Shown piece after piece: positions 10,180-19,625 of a stretch of 42,538 nucleotides of DNA (position 1 is the stretch's first letter; each line of letters starts with the position of its first letter). The stretch is taken from positions 64,001 to 106,538 of the forward strand of contig JBBHKE010001293.1 of NCBI GenBank assembly GCA_037447655.1, in the 5' to 3' direction. A program made the translations under genes and the position numbers. Source of the stretch: Zygnema cylindricum. Taxonomy: Eukaryota > Streptophyta > Zygnematophyceae > Zygnematales > Zygnemataceae. The notes beneath the pieces were generated by a model, which saw only the letters and a list, made by a program, of their open reading frames with translations, was not told where the DNA came from and did no database searches.

Positions 10180-10973
10180 TTACGGGAACGACCGAGTTCT
10201 CCTCATTTTCGACTCAAATCTGATTCTTATCTTCTTTGTATATTTGAAGGGGTCAAATGACTTCCCTTCATCTATGACAACTAGGTGTTTGACCAGAATG
10301 ATATCTTTCTTTCCTAAGTCATAGACTCTATATCCCTTAACATCCTCATCATATCCCACAAAGTATCTAGATTTTACCTTAGCATCTAGCTTCCAGTTTT
10401 TCCTATCCGTGTCAAGACTGTACTCTTGGCAACCGAACACTTTAAGGTGTGAGATATCTGGTTTCCTCCTAACCCATCTCTCATAAGGTGTCACTCCCTT
10501 TAAAGCTGAGGTAAGAACTCTATTTTTAATGTAGTTAGCACAGTTCATTGCCTCTGCCCAAAATCTCTTTTCTATTTTCTTGTCGACGAACATACTGCAT
10601 GCACTATCCCCTAGTGTTCGATTCAACCCCTCAGCTACCCCATTTTGTTCCAAATTATATGGTACAGTTTTCTGGTGCTGCACTCCCTCATCTCTCTCAT
10701 AATCTTCAAAATGGTTAAGGTATATTTCCCCCCATTATCACTTTTTATTCTCTTAATGGGGGTTTCATGCAACTTCTCACCCCATGCTTTATATTTTTTG
10801 AAGTAAGTTTATGTTTCAGACTTTGTTTTTAGGAAATACACCATAGAGTATCTAGACCTGTCATCGGTTATTGTCAACATAAACCTCTTTCCTCCAACCG
10901 AAGGTACTTTTGCATGTCCCCAAATATCTATATGGACCAAATCTAGTACTTTCTCACCTCTATATGGGGCGGC
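10180..10973 (-). pseudogene. E3 integrase remnant
   Basis: The minus strand carries a copia integrase core with all three catalytic acids visible: Asp in LDLVHIDIWG (about 10943-10914), Asp in KSDNGGKYT (near 10745-10720) and Glu in LEQNGVAEGLNRTLGD (about 10659-10612). It is followed by the C-terminal WKLDAKVKSRYFVGYDEDVK block. At least one stop interrupts it near 10813, and the frame changes around 10690. The core is recognisable but cannot be translated through. Confidence 0.88.
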
Positions 10974-11765
10974 TTAAGGAAAAGGAAGTTTGTGAGCCTT
11001 ACCTTGAGCACAGCCACTACAATCATCCATCATTTCATTATCCCCTAAGTGAATGCTTTCTACTACCCCAAGCTTTTTCATTTCCCTCAACTTATTAAAA
11101 TGCACATGCCCCAACCGCTTATGCCTTTGGAGCAATTCAGGAACACCAACATAGTAAGCATTCTTCTTTTCATTACTCAGGTTTAGCCTAAACATTCCTT
11201 GGCTACCCTTATCTGTCGTGAAGTAAACTTCATCCCGATTCTTAGCTGTAAAGACTTCTTTTCTTGTGAAGGTATTAAACTCCTTGTCATCTAACACAGA
11301 CGTAAAGACAAGATTTTTACTCAGTTGAGGAATGTAGAGTACATCTGAGAATGTAAGTATAGAAGTCTTACCCTCCACTAAGACTTTCACATACTCTATC
11401 TCTACAGTAAGGATCTTTGTTAGCTTAGTGAAGAGTTCTTTTTCACGGCACATATGCATGGATGCAGGTGAGTCAATGGTCCACCCTTCCTGTGGCACTT
11501 CCTGAATTGCTCCAAAGGCACACTTTTGTCTCCGAGGGATCTCCTTCTCCTCCAGACTCTCGTCAAGAAGAAGCTCCCCATCCTCCTCCGAGGCCTCGTG
11601 CTCGATTTCTCCTAACACTTTTGTGACCACAAGTGCCTTTTTCTTCCCTCCGGAAGAACTCCCTCCACGGTTCTCTTGGAGCCTCAGCTCCGACAGCTTG
11701 ACACAATCTGCTATGAAGTGTCCCGGCTTTTTGCAAAAATGACAAAGACCCTTTGGGGGACTCGG
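10974..11765 (-). pseudogene. E3 zinc knuckle, protease and GAG-pre-integrase region
   Basis: The segment begins with a complete CCHC knuckle, CHFCKKPGHFIADC (about 11749-11708). Then follow a Lys-rich and acidic linker, the protease block EGWTIDSPASMHMC (the usual DSG has become DSP) and the pre-integrase domain (LLQRHKRLGHVHFNKLREM, then CSGCAQGKAHKLPFP, whose His and Cys residues are the zinc ligands). The 218-residue stretch 11630-10974 is uninterrupted. The Gly to Pro change in the protease site suggests inactivity. Confidence 0.88.
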
Positions 11766-12520
11766 TTCTCAAGAATGATCTCTTTCCCCTTTGTAAGATT
11801 TCTTCAAGTCCTTCCCCCATCGGTTCCCTCCTGCTGCTAGAGCTTCAATGCTCTTTCCTCCTCTCCTAATCTCCATTGTGTTTTCTTGCACAAGTATCAT
11901 CTGCACCACTGTGTTTCATTTCTATGAACTATCAGGCATTTTTTGTACTCGGTACACTATGTTCTCGTACTCATGTGGTAGCTTCATCATAAGAGTGTTG
12001 ACTTTCATTTTCATTGTACCTGTCCACCAGGCACTTTCCATCTCCATATACAAACAAGAAAGATCATTACAGTAATCTAACATCTTTCCTCATTTGTAAG
12101 TGTAACTCACTAGCTTTTGCTCAACCAACTAGAGCTCCTGAATAGTACTTGCTTTATAGATCTCCACCATACTCACCCACAACTCCTCGGCCTTGTAAAT
12201 GTGAAGATGAGGGGTGGTCAAAGCTTGAGTGATGTGCCTCAAAATGAAGTTCTTGGCATCCATGTTTACATCCTCCCACATTTGAGTATCGTTCTCCGCG
12301 GTCTTCACGGTCGCCGCTCCCGGTGCTGTGGCAATAGAAGTGACGGGTGTCTCCTTTCCTTTCCCCTTTTCAGACACACTGCTGTCCCTATCATTTGCTT
12401 CCTCCGCCGAGGCAACCGTTGTTGCATGAAAACTAACTCCTCCAAATCCTGGAGGAGTTCTCGAAGGTGGACGTTTCACTTGTCCACTGACGATACCCCA
12501 ATATCGTTTTTAGCACAAAG
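11766..12520 (-). pseudogene. E3 gag remnant
   Basis: The first part (12500-12129) reads VKRPPSRTPPGFGGVSFHATT, then WEDVNMDAKNFILRHITQAL and AEELWVSMVEIYKASTI, which resembles the UBN2-type copia gag start. Further on, 12120-11766 is broken into short frames. No clear ATG near the primer-binding site leads into an intact frame. Confidence 0.72.
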
Positions 12521-12582
12521 CTCTTATCATCATGGCTTCCTAATAGATGAACCCATATCCATTGAAGGTGGGCACCCTAGAG

Positions 12583-12597
12583 GGTGGGCCCATAACC
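12583..12597 (-). other. E3 primer-binding site (half-tRNA-iMet type)
   Basis: The + strand GGTGGGCCCATAACC abuts the LTR end at 12598 with no spacer. It is identical over 15 nt to the anticodon stem-loop region of plant initiator tRNA-Met as I know it, so minus-strand element RNA can pair with that arm. Drosophila copia and yeast Ty5 use this internal, cleaved-tRNA priming; many plant copia elements use the tRNA 3' end instead. Confidence 0.8.
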
Positions 12598-13604
12598 TGC
12601 AATTATGTGTCCTCCATTGGACTACAGAATTCACGAAGCCTCTATATAGTTATTAACTAACCCACTTCCAATGGCAACCAGTGCTACCCAAGAAAACAAG
12701 GAAACAATTTGATTGCACCCCTGTGTAGCCTGGAATCCCCTGAGTCCGTAGGAAAAAGAATCTATGAAAACGCCCAACCAGGCGATAAGTTATAAGCCGG
12801 CAAAAATGCCAATTTTATTCAAAGCTCTCTTAGAGAGAGGTGACTGCCTACCAAATTTCCTAAGTCCTAAACCCCTCTCACAGCCCCTATCTACTGAAGT
12901 ACGAACCAATCATATGACTTTAAAGTACAAAAAGGTACTACGGCCGGTGTCGTTTCTGTACAGCTTGTGTACGACAAGGCCACTGAGTGGACGCGTGTCA
13001 CTTTTCAACTCGTCCGTACATTCCTTGGAATTCCCGTGACCGAATGTCATCCTTCCACGCGGCGCCAAGTCATGCCACGTCCATAAGAGTTAAAGTGACC
13101 ATTCCGCGATCTCGGCGATGATATGTGCTGTCGGATAAAATCCGACATTAAATGTCTACCGTCAAAACAAATGTCCGATTCATTTGTTTCGTGCAAAATG
13201 ACGTCCGCACTAAACTTTAACAAGTTATATGTTCCTTCGTTCAAATTCCATTTAATTGATTTCAGTACCATACAATAGTTTAAACACATATCAAACCCTA
13301 TATCTCCTAAAAGACTTCTACGACAAACTAGTTAGAGCTAACGGTTACGCCGCACTTTGCCGGTCATAGGTTCGAGTCTTGCCGGACTCAACCTTTTGTT
13401 GAGAGTGACTTAAGTCACTCTTTAGTCCTGCCTGTTGAGCTAGGACAGCCATGGCTCAACCACCCTCTCTATCTTTTAGTGACTACAACAAGTATGGTGG
13501 GTAGAGAGAGGAGGTTGAGGCAGGTTGTCCGCCTTTTTTTTTTCCTTTTTGTACTGAACTATTTAGACCTAGAAAATACCACATAAATCTAAATAATTTC
13601 AACA
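12598..13604 (-). mobile_element. 5' LTR of E3
   Basis: It starts on the minus strand at 13604 (TGTTGAAATT) and ends at 12598 (ATAATTGCA), where the primer-binding site begins. It is collinear with the 3' LTR over the whole length. It keeps the 20-bp palindrome (13402-13421), the constant-loop hairpin (13465-13508) and the tRNA-like segment (13328-13385). Confidence 0.9.
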
Positions 13605-14260
13605 GTTTAAGTTATTAAAAAAAAAAACATCAAACATTTTGTAAAATGAAAAATATATATTGAATAAGTTTTAAACCTCAACGATGCTATATCCCATTTC
13701 TTTAGGTTTTTAGTTTGGAATGACATAAACATGATAATTTTGATGAACTTTCATATAGTAATGAAAAGGTGAATTGATTTTTTTTAAATAGTATCATATG
13801 AATTAATTTATCTAATTCTTAACAACATTAATATTAATGTTATTAATAATAGTATGGGTGGAAATGATAAGCAATAACAACAACAATGCCGATAATGTTA
13901 ACATCTAACAGCGATCAAAATAAGAATTAACGATAATGATAGGAATAAAAATAATAACAACAATAACACTAGCAAATTTGATAAGAACAACATTAACGAC
14001 AACGATAACAACAACAACAACAACAATAGCAATAAAGATAATGACAATGAGAAAGATAATAAGATTGATGGTGAGGAAGGTGAATAACGATAAAAATGGC
14101 GCAATATTGACGATTATAAGAATAAAAGCAATAATTGTAAGAGTAATTTTAGTAATAACGATATGACAAAAAATTCTAATGAAAATAATGTTGACAGGAT
14201 TTTGATAGAATAATGTTTCAGGGGAGAAGGCGTTACTGTAGATGAATAAAAAAATAATTC
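13605..14260. repeat. AT-rich spacer with degenerate AAC/AAT trinucleotide tract
   Basis: No gene is visible. From about 13860 to 14165 the + strand is dominated by AAC, AAT and GATAA words (ACAACAACAACAACAACAAT near 14008-14030), a decayed trinucleotide microsatellite. Reading frames across it give only low-complexity Ile/Val/Leu or Thr/Ile runs. Confidence 0.75.
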
Positions 14261-15510
14261 TGTAATTCTGTGACAACATTGGTACACAGAATCTCCAGCT
14301 TATATGAAGCCTCTACGATAGTATTTGCACTTTTGACTTTGGCAATGAATAAGTGCCACCCTTGCACGAGAAAACTCTAACCGACTACACCCATGTGTAG
14401 CGTGGACTCCTTTGAGTCCGGAGCAAAAAGAATCACTAAATTTGCTCACTTGAGCATTAAGTTATGGTTGTTCAAAGACAACAAATTTATACATATTGCC
14501 TCTGGGAGAGAGGGATTTCAAAAAAAAAAATGTCTAAGTCCTAAGAAATTTCTCACAACTCTTCTGGATCAATCAAATTGCAATACACTACATATTGTAC
14601 ACAGAAAGTACGGTAGCCGCCGTACTGTATGTACGTAAATATACGGCACCACTCTCGGTCTACCATGTGGCAAGTAAGTCGTCGTCATTCTGTCTATTTT
14701 TTCTTCGGTATCCAATAGGATAATGCCACGTGTCAATTTCTTTCACTTTGACAAAGAACAGCTAAAAAGTCTTCCTAGATTGGCGACACTCACGCGTGCC
14801 GTCCGCTCGTAATTCGGCGATCGATGTCGGCTGTTCGATCCAGACGGCGCGCCAAATATTGTCGACCGTTTAAATTCTTTCCGTGTTGACCGTTGAATTT
14901 CAGCGGTCGTCGTCCCGTGTTGACCGTTCAAAATCCCGGCTCCTCTGCGAGCTGTAGATCGCAAATGGCATTTAATTTCATCCGCTGAAAATAAATGTCG
15001 TTTCATTTATTTCGTGCGGTATAGTATTTCGTACTGTACTGTTCTTTCCATGTTCAATTTCGTTTCGTTAGAATTGTGTCGCCGAGTCACTATTTAAATA
15101 TTTATCCAATACTTCACTACACCGTGAATCGCTATTAGCGTACATGACGCTAATTGGGGTACCCCTTTTTTTGGGGCAAATTCTCAAATAGAATAAAGTA
15201 CGCTAAATGTTTTTGCACGTTATTTGAGGTACCCCGCTCAATGCGGTTCATAACTGTAATTTAGTGCCCTTTTAAATAGTGTGGTGTACGGACTGTCATA
15301 TCTGTACTATTCCGTACATTTTCAGATTTAAAAGTACAGAAAATATAATAATATATAATTGCGTAAATATTTTCCGGCATACGCAGATGTCAAAAAAACG
15401 CGACGGCGTACGATTTGAACAATTTCGTACATCTACATGTTTTAGTGTGGACATATTATGTGCCGAAATTTTTTACAAAGCAGTTTACAAATTAGAGTAC
15501 ATGATAAATT

Positions 15511-15561
15511 AGTATCATGGTGTACCCGAAAAAACACAATTTACCGTAAAGTACGCTAATT
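15511..15561 (+). repeat. 51-bp direct repeat, left copy
   Basis: This stretch, beginning AGTATCATGGTGTACCCGAA, is identical to 16145-16195. It lies inside the outer element and is much too long to be a target-site duplication. Confidence 0.95.
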
Positions 15562-16145
15562 AGAGTAAAAAAACAAAAAAAAACAATTAGAGTAATGAAC
15601 TCTAATTTATGTGAAAGAACTTTTTCACAGAGGAAGTTTACTCTAATTTATTTAAGTACTCTATATTGGGCTATGTCGGCAATAAATTTTCGCGCTGAAA
15701 TTATGAACACTAAATTACGTAGATGTACAGAATCTGTCAGTCCGTATAGTTTTGACGTCATTATGACGTTAGTATTATTTGTCGCGCTGAATGTCAGCTG
15801 ATGTTCACACTGACGACGATGCTGTCGACGGACGAGAGTTATGCGAACGGCTTTTTTTTGATGTGATTAATTTTTCGTTTAGTGCGATTTCACGTGCGAG
15901 CGCGATCGTATTAAATCGATATTTGTACCTTTTTACTGGAAAAAGTACAATTTTGCACGGTCGAACGTCGTCCGTACTCCACACTATTTAGATCGAACCT
16001 ATATTACAATTTTATTACGCTAATTAAACTTACCTAAATTAGAATAATGAAAAAATTAGAATCATTTACTCTATTTGATGTAATAGAGTCGAAATTTCGA
16101 GCGACCGAATTAGAGTAATTTACTCTAATTACGATTCGCGGTGTA
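15562..16145. mobile_element. Inner TACACCG-family element lacking one terminus
   Basis: The right end (ACGATTCGCGGTGTA, ending 16145) is a clear family terminus, but no matching left terminus is found. The interior matches the element at 38811-40142 in reverse orientation, for example GCGATTTCACGTGCGAGCGC near 15884-15904 against the reverse complement near 39053-39080. The missing left end is replaced by a copy of the 51-bp flank, which suggests abortive repair after excision. Confidence 0.7.
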
Positions 16146-16195
16146 GTATCATGGTGTACCCGAAAAAACACAATTTACCGTAAAGTACGCTAATT
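16145..16195 (+). repeat. 51-bp direct repeat, right copy
   Basis: This is a perfect copy of 15511-15561. The inner element terminus and this repeat share the A at 16145. Confidence 0.95.
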
Positions 16196-16491
16196 GTTTC
16201 ATTACACTATATTTTTTATTACGCTAATAGCGATTCACGGTGTAGTACCTAATCTTAAAGACCTACCGGGTAAGGCAGACGGTTACTCCGTACTGCCACC
16301 ATCCGGGAGTCATAGGGTGAAATCTTGACCTTAGCAATATATCTTTTGCAGGAGCTCTATCTTCAACCTGTCTACTCATCTGAGGCAGCTATGGGTGCCT
16401 GCCAGTTCTCAGTGACTACGACAAGTATGAGAACTGCAAGATGACCATAGACTGACTAAGAAGATAGATTGTAAAATACCCTTTTTCAACA

Positions 16492-17361
16492 AGTTCTTTG
16501 TCTTCGTCAAAGTGAGAGCCTTATATCTGGCCTTATATTGAACATGGGGTTTTTAATTGATTAAACCTAAAATACGAGGTTTTTTAATCAATTAAAATTA
16601 TATACCCAAATGAACAAGCATTTTTTTACTTTAATGATACATAGAAAGAGTCGCCAAGAAAATATTTATGAGTATATTACGTTTTTTGCAAAGCTAAAAT
16701 CTAGTTCATGCATTTTTTATTTTTTGTTTAAAGTGAGTTGTATTGAAATGTGAATCTAAATTTGGCCATTGCTTAAAATTCCAAGAGAGAATTTAATTTA
16801 TCTAGCTAGGTAAAAGAAACTTTGATAGAGCAAGTCTTTTGCTTGGATATAGCCTACAGAAAAAAAAAAAAGTTTATAAAAATATATCATATTTCACACT
16901 GTCGGTCACCGACATATCGTCAATGTACGGCAATATTGGTATGTATTTCACGAGGATGAGGTTCCTTTATATGTGAAATTGAAAACATATTATTGTCGTT
17001 CAATAAGCAACATTACAGGGTGTTTCGCTGTTAATGTTAATTAGTGTCGTGTATTAGCAAATTTCTTATCACTATAAATTCGATATTCAATATTTTTAAT
17101 ATCGAACAGTAGGAAGGCTCAATATATCGCTTTGGGACCAACAAAAGCCACCGCGATATATTTGGTGGGAGTGGGTGTTCGTACAGATCGAGTACGGAAA
17201 CGTTCGTTCGTAAAGAATAACGGACTCCCCCTCTATCTGGCGGCGCCCTCCTTGGGGAGGGGAGGGGTGTGGGTGTGTTTAAAACTTTTGGGCAGACTTG
17301 CGTACAGATATATCGTGATGGTTCTTGACCCGTTAACTGATCACGATATATCGTGATTGCA
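16492..17361. other. Spacer, no gene recognised
   Basis: AT-rich sequence. Around 17100-17360 it contains several CGATATATCG or ATATCGTGAT words, perhaps part of an old unrecognised repeat. No supported coding or RNA gene is seen. Confidence 0.5.
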
Positions 17362-17369
17362 TCGTGAAT

Positions 17370-18488
17370 CAGAGGTTGCAAACGGTAAACCGAAACCGTG
17401 ACCGACCGTTAACCAGCCGCCCGCGTTCGATCCGAAACGGAATCGGTTGCCAAAATTTGGGGGTCAGGCAGTTGCGGGCGGTGGATTCACTAGAAAAAAA
17501 AGTCGGTTAAGGTCGGTTAGCCAAAAAACTAAAAAAAATGAAAATTTTGTACTGTCCATACAATCCAATATTATTATACTTTGTACTCTTTGGTATCGTG
17601 GAAGTACTTGACATCATGATTAGCGTCGCAAATCAGACACATTACACCGCCAATCGCTATTAGCGTATTGAACACTAATTCGGTCCCGCTTTTTTTTTCC
17701 AAATTCCTAAATAGCATAAATTATTTTGTTTTTTCCTTTACGCCATTTAGGGTTTTTTGTCCAATTAGCGTAAAAACGAAAGTACGTTGTCATTTAAATA
17801 GTGTGATGTACGGTAAGTGTCACACCGTACAAAATAGTACCTTTCTAAGTGAAAAATTATAATTAATGAGTTTTAGTAAGCGTGGACGCATGAGAATATG
17901 CGCTCTAAAAGAGGATGAAGTGAACATCAAATATCACATTCATATGATATGATCAACCAACCCATTCTACACGTGGAATGTACGATTTGTGTACGATTTT
18001 TTCAGATTTTGTACAAGTACCTATATTAGTGTAAGCATGTTTGCGATGGACATTTTTTTTTTTCAAAGACCCAGATTAGCATTAGCAAACAATTAGAATG
18101 AATGTTTTTTTTGAAAATTTTCAAATTTCTATTTAGCGTAAATCACTGTAATTATTCTTATACGCTAAAGAAACTTGTTCGCTAATAGCGATTTGCGGTA
18201 AGTAACACTTCATTTCGCAAATCTTAGGGAACGCGATGAATAATAATTATTGCCTTATTCATACGTCGTGAAAACCTAAGATTTTTTTTTGTATTCTTTC
18301 GGTTACGGGCGGGTACGGTTAGTCGCGATAAATCGAGTTTCGGTTAACTTTTATTTTCGTAAACGTCGGTCGGTTAACGGTAAATAATTTTGGAGCGTGA
18401 CATAACCTGGTCGGGCGTCGGTTACTCAGATTTTGAAGAAAAAACGGTCGGTTTTAGTTATGTAAAATTTTGACTTTTGCGACCTCTG
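17370..18488 (+). mobile_element. hAT-like MITE, copy A, carrying a nested MITE
   Basis: The ends are CAGAGGTTGCAAA at 17370 and TTTTGCGACCTCTG at 18488, flanked by a perfect 8-bp duplication TCGTGAAT (17362-17369 and 18489-18496). An 8-bp duplication and CAGRG-type ends are the marks of the hAT superfamily. There is no transposase frame. Removing the nested 17643-18199 element leaves about 0.56 kb, the same size as copy B without its extra repeat units. Copy B at 18916-19617 is the same family in opposite orientation. Confidence 0.9.
17643..18199. mobile_element. TACACCG-family MITE nested in hAT copy A
   Basis: The left terminus is TACACCGCCAATCGCTATTA and the right is TAATAGCGATTTGCGGTA, imperfect inverted repeats. 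The hAT sister copy B shows the empty site (reverse complement GACACGTTAGTAAACAC near 19195-19215), against GACACATTA-element-TAAGTAACAC here. This supports a TA duplication. About 557 bp, no coding capacity. Confidence 0.8.
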
Positions 18489-18496
18489 TCGTGAAT

Positions 18497-18907
18497 TCGT
18501 GATATTAACTTTCTTGATATACCGAAAAAATATATCGATTATCGGCAAGTAAAAAGAGGGCACATATTGAATATCGGCAATAGACTCTCGATACGCAACA
18601 CATGTTTTTTCGCCACTTAAAGCATCGTTTCTCTGTGCACATTTCTAGGATTGTTAATCCAACGGTTATAATTGAAAGACAAGATTACGATTGCCGGTCT
18701 CCAATCGAAAATCGAGCACGTGGAGCAAGGAGAAATGACGTTTTGCGCGGCCAAAAAAACATCATCACTCATCGCGATACACTTTTTCCCTCGACTTCCC
18801 AAAAACAACCGTACATTTACAGTTTCAATTTTGTCCCGTCCTGCATTAATGGTGTTGACCTGACCGGTATTGCGGCCCCTCGAATTGAATGCCGCCTGCA
18901 CCGATTG
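18497..18907. other. Spacer between the two hAT-like copies
   Basis: About 410 bp without a supported gene. Short open frames (for example 18602-18985) run into the neighbouring transposon end and have no recognisable product. Confidence 0.6.
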
Positions 18908-18915
18908 GCCCTAGC

Positions 18916-19617
18916 CAGAGGTCGCAAAAGTCAAAATTTACATAACCGAAACCGACCGTTTTTTTTTTTTTCAAAATTTGAGTAATCGAAGCCCGATCGG
19001 GTTATGTCACGCTCCAAAATCGTTAACCGTTAACCGACCGTCGTTTACGAAAATAAAAATTAACCGAATCTTGATTTCTCGCGACAAACCGTGCCCGCCC
19101 GTAACCAAAAAAGTACAAAATTAACTAATGTACGACGTATGAATAAATCGATAATTACGATTTGTCGCGTTCCGTTAGATTTGCGAAATGAATAGTGTTT
19201 ACTAACGTGTCAGATTTGCGACGCTTTGTCTCGTTCTGTAAGATTTGCGAAATGAATAGTGTACTACAGTACCGTGTCAGATTTGCGACTCTTTGTCGCG
19301 TTCCCTAAGATTTGCGAAATGAATAGCGTTACTACAGTACCGTGTCAGATTTGCGACGTTAATCATGATGTCACGTACTTCCACGATACCAAAGAGTACA
19401 AAGTACAATAATGTTGGATTATAGGGACAGTACAAAATTTTCATTTTTTTTTGTTTTTTGGTTGACCGACCGTAACCGACCGTTTTTTTTTTCCTGGTGA
19501 ATCAACCGACCGTAACCGCCCAACCCCCAAAAATTGGCAACCGAATCCGTTCCGGATCCGGCGCGGGCGGTCGGTTAACTGTCGGTCACGGTTTCGGTTG
19601 ACCGTTTGCGACCTTTG
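18916..19617 (-). mobile_element. hAT-like MITE, copy B, opposite orientation
   Basis: The ends are CAGAGGTCGCAAAAG at 18916 and GTTTGCGACCTTTG at 19617, flanked by a perfect 8-bp duplication GCCCTAGC (18908-18915 and 19618-19625). The family is the same as copy A but inverted, giving two arms of about 0.6 kb that could fold on each other. A minisatellite at 19164-19358 accounts for its extra length. Confidence 0.92.
19164..19358 (+). repeat. 66-bp minisatellite, three units, inside hAT copy B
   Basis: Units start at 19164, 19228 and 19295, each beginning GTCGCGTTC or GTCTCGTTC and containing GATTTGCGAAATGAATAG and GTGTCAGATTTGCGAC. Copy A has a single unit, so the array grew in copy B. Confidence 0.9.
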
Positions 19618-19625
19618 GCCCTAGC

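Larger units (their letters stand above)
7888..13604 (-). mobile_element. Ty1/copia element E3, complete outline with both LTRs
   Basis: Two LTRs of about 1 kb (7888-8899 and 12598-13604) flank an internal part of about 3.7 kb with primer-binding site, gag, zinc knuckle, protease, integrase, RT, RNase H and polypurine tract in copia order on the minus strand. The LTR pair differs at roughly 8% of sites in a 290-base stretch I compared by eye, so the insertion is old. Flanks GTTTG (7883-7887) and GTTTA (13605-13609) could be a 5-bp target duplication with one mutation. Coding parts carry stops, and about 0.4 kb between YVDD and RNase H is deleted. Confidence 0.93.
15118..16244. mobile_element. 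TACACCG-family inverted-repeat element, composite
   Basis: Perfect 25-bp terminal inverted repeats TACACCGTGAATCGCTATTAGCGTA (left, 15118) and its reverse complement (right end 16244) enclose 1.1 kb without a transposase. The outer TA on each side fits a TA target duplication, and the interrupted LTR reads through if the element and one TA are removed. Inside is a second related element ending at 16145, bounded by a 51-bp duplication. The superfamily is not certain; TA targets suggest Tc1/mariner, but the termini are not Stowaway-like. Confidence 0.85.
14261..16491 (-). mobile_element. Solo copia LTR, split by a TACACCG-family element
   Basis: The + strand left end TGTAATTCTGTGACAACATTGG aligns with the E2 LTR end, and the right end TTTTTCAACA matches the LTR start; no internal retroelement sequence is attached. 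Without the inserted 15118-16244 element the LTR is about 1.1 kb. Flanking pentamers AATTC (14256-14260) and AGTTC (16492-16496) fit a 5-bp target duplication with one change. The GGACTC/GAGTCC hairpin (14407-14422) and the variable-stem hairpin (16403-16436, 9-bp perfect stem) are both present. Confidence 0.82.

Noticed and set aside
13898-14279. Hydrophobic minus-strand frames resembling membrane proteins
   Set aside because: Translation of a degenerate AAC/AAT trinucleotide tract.
15118-16195. CRISPR-like or phage-type direct repeat array
   Set aside because: Only two copies of the 51-bp repeat, inside plant transposon sequence; no spacers or associated genes.
18602-18985. Frames between the hAT-like copies
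   Set aside because: They run across a transposon end and target duplication, with no conserved residues.
17370-19617. A single large foldback or Mutator-like element with long terminal inverted repeats
   Set aside because: Each arm has its own complete termini and its own perfect 8-bp duplication, so there are two separate insertions.
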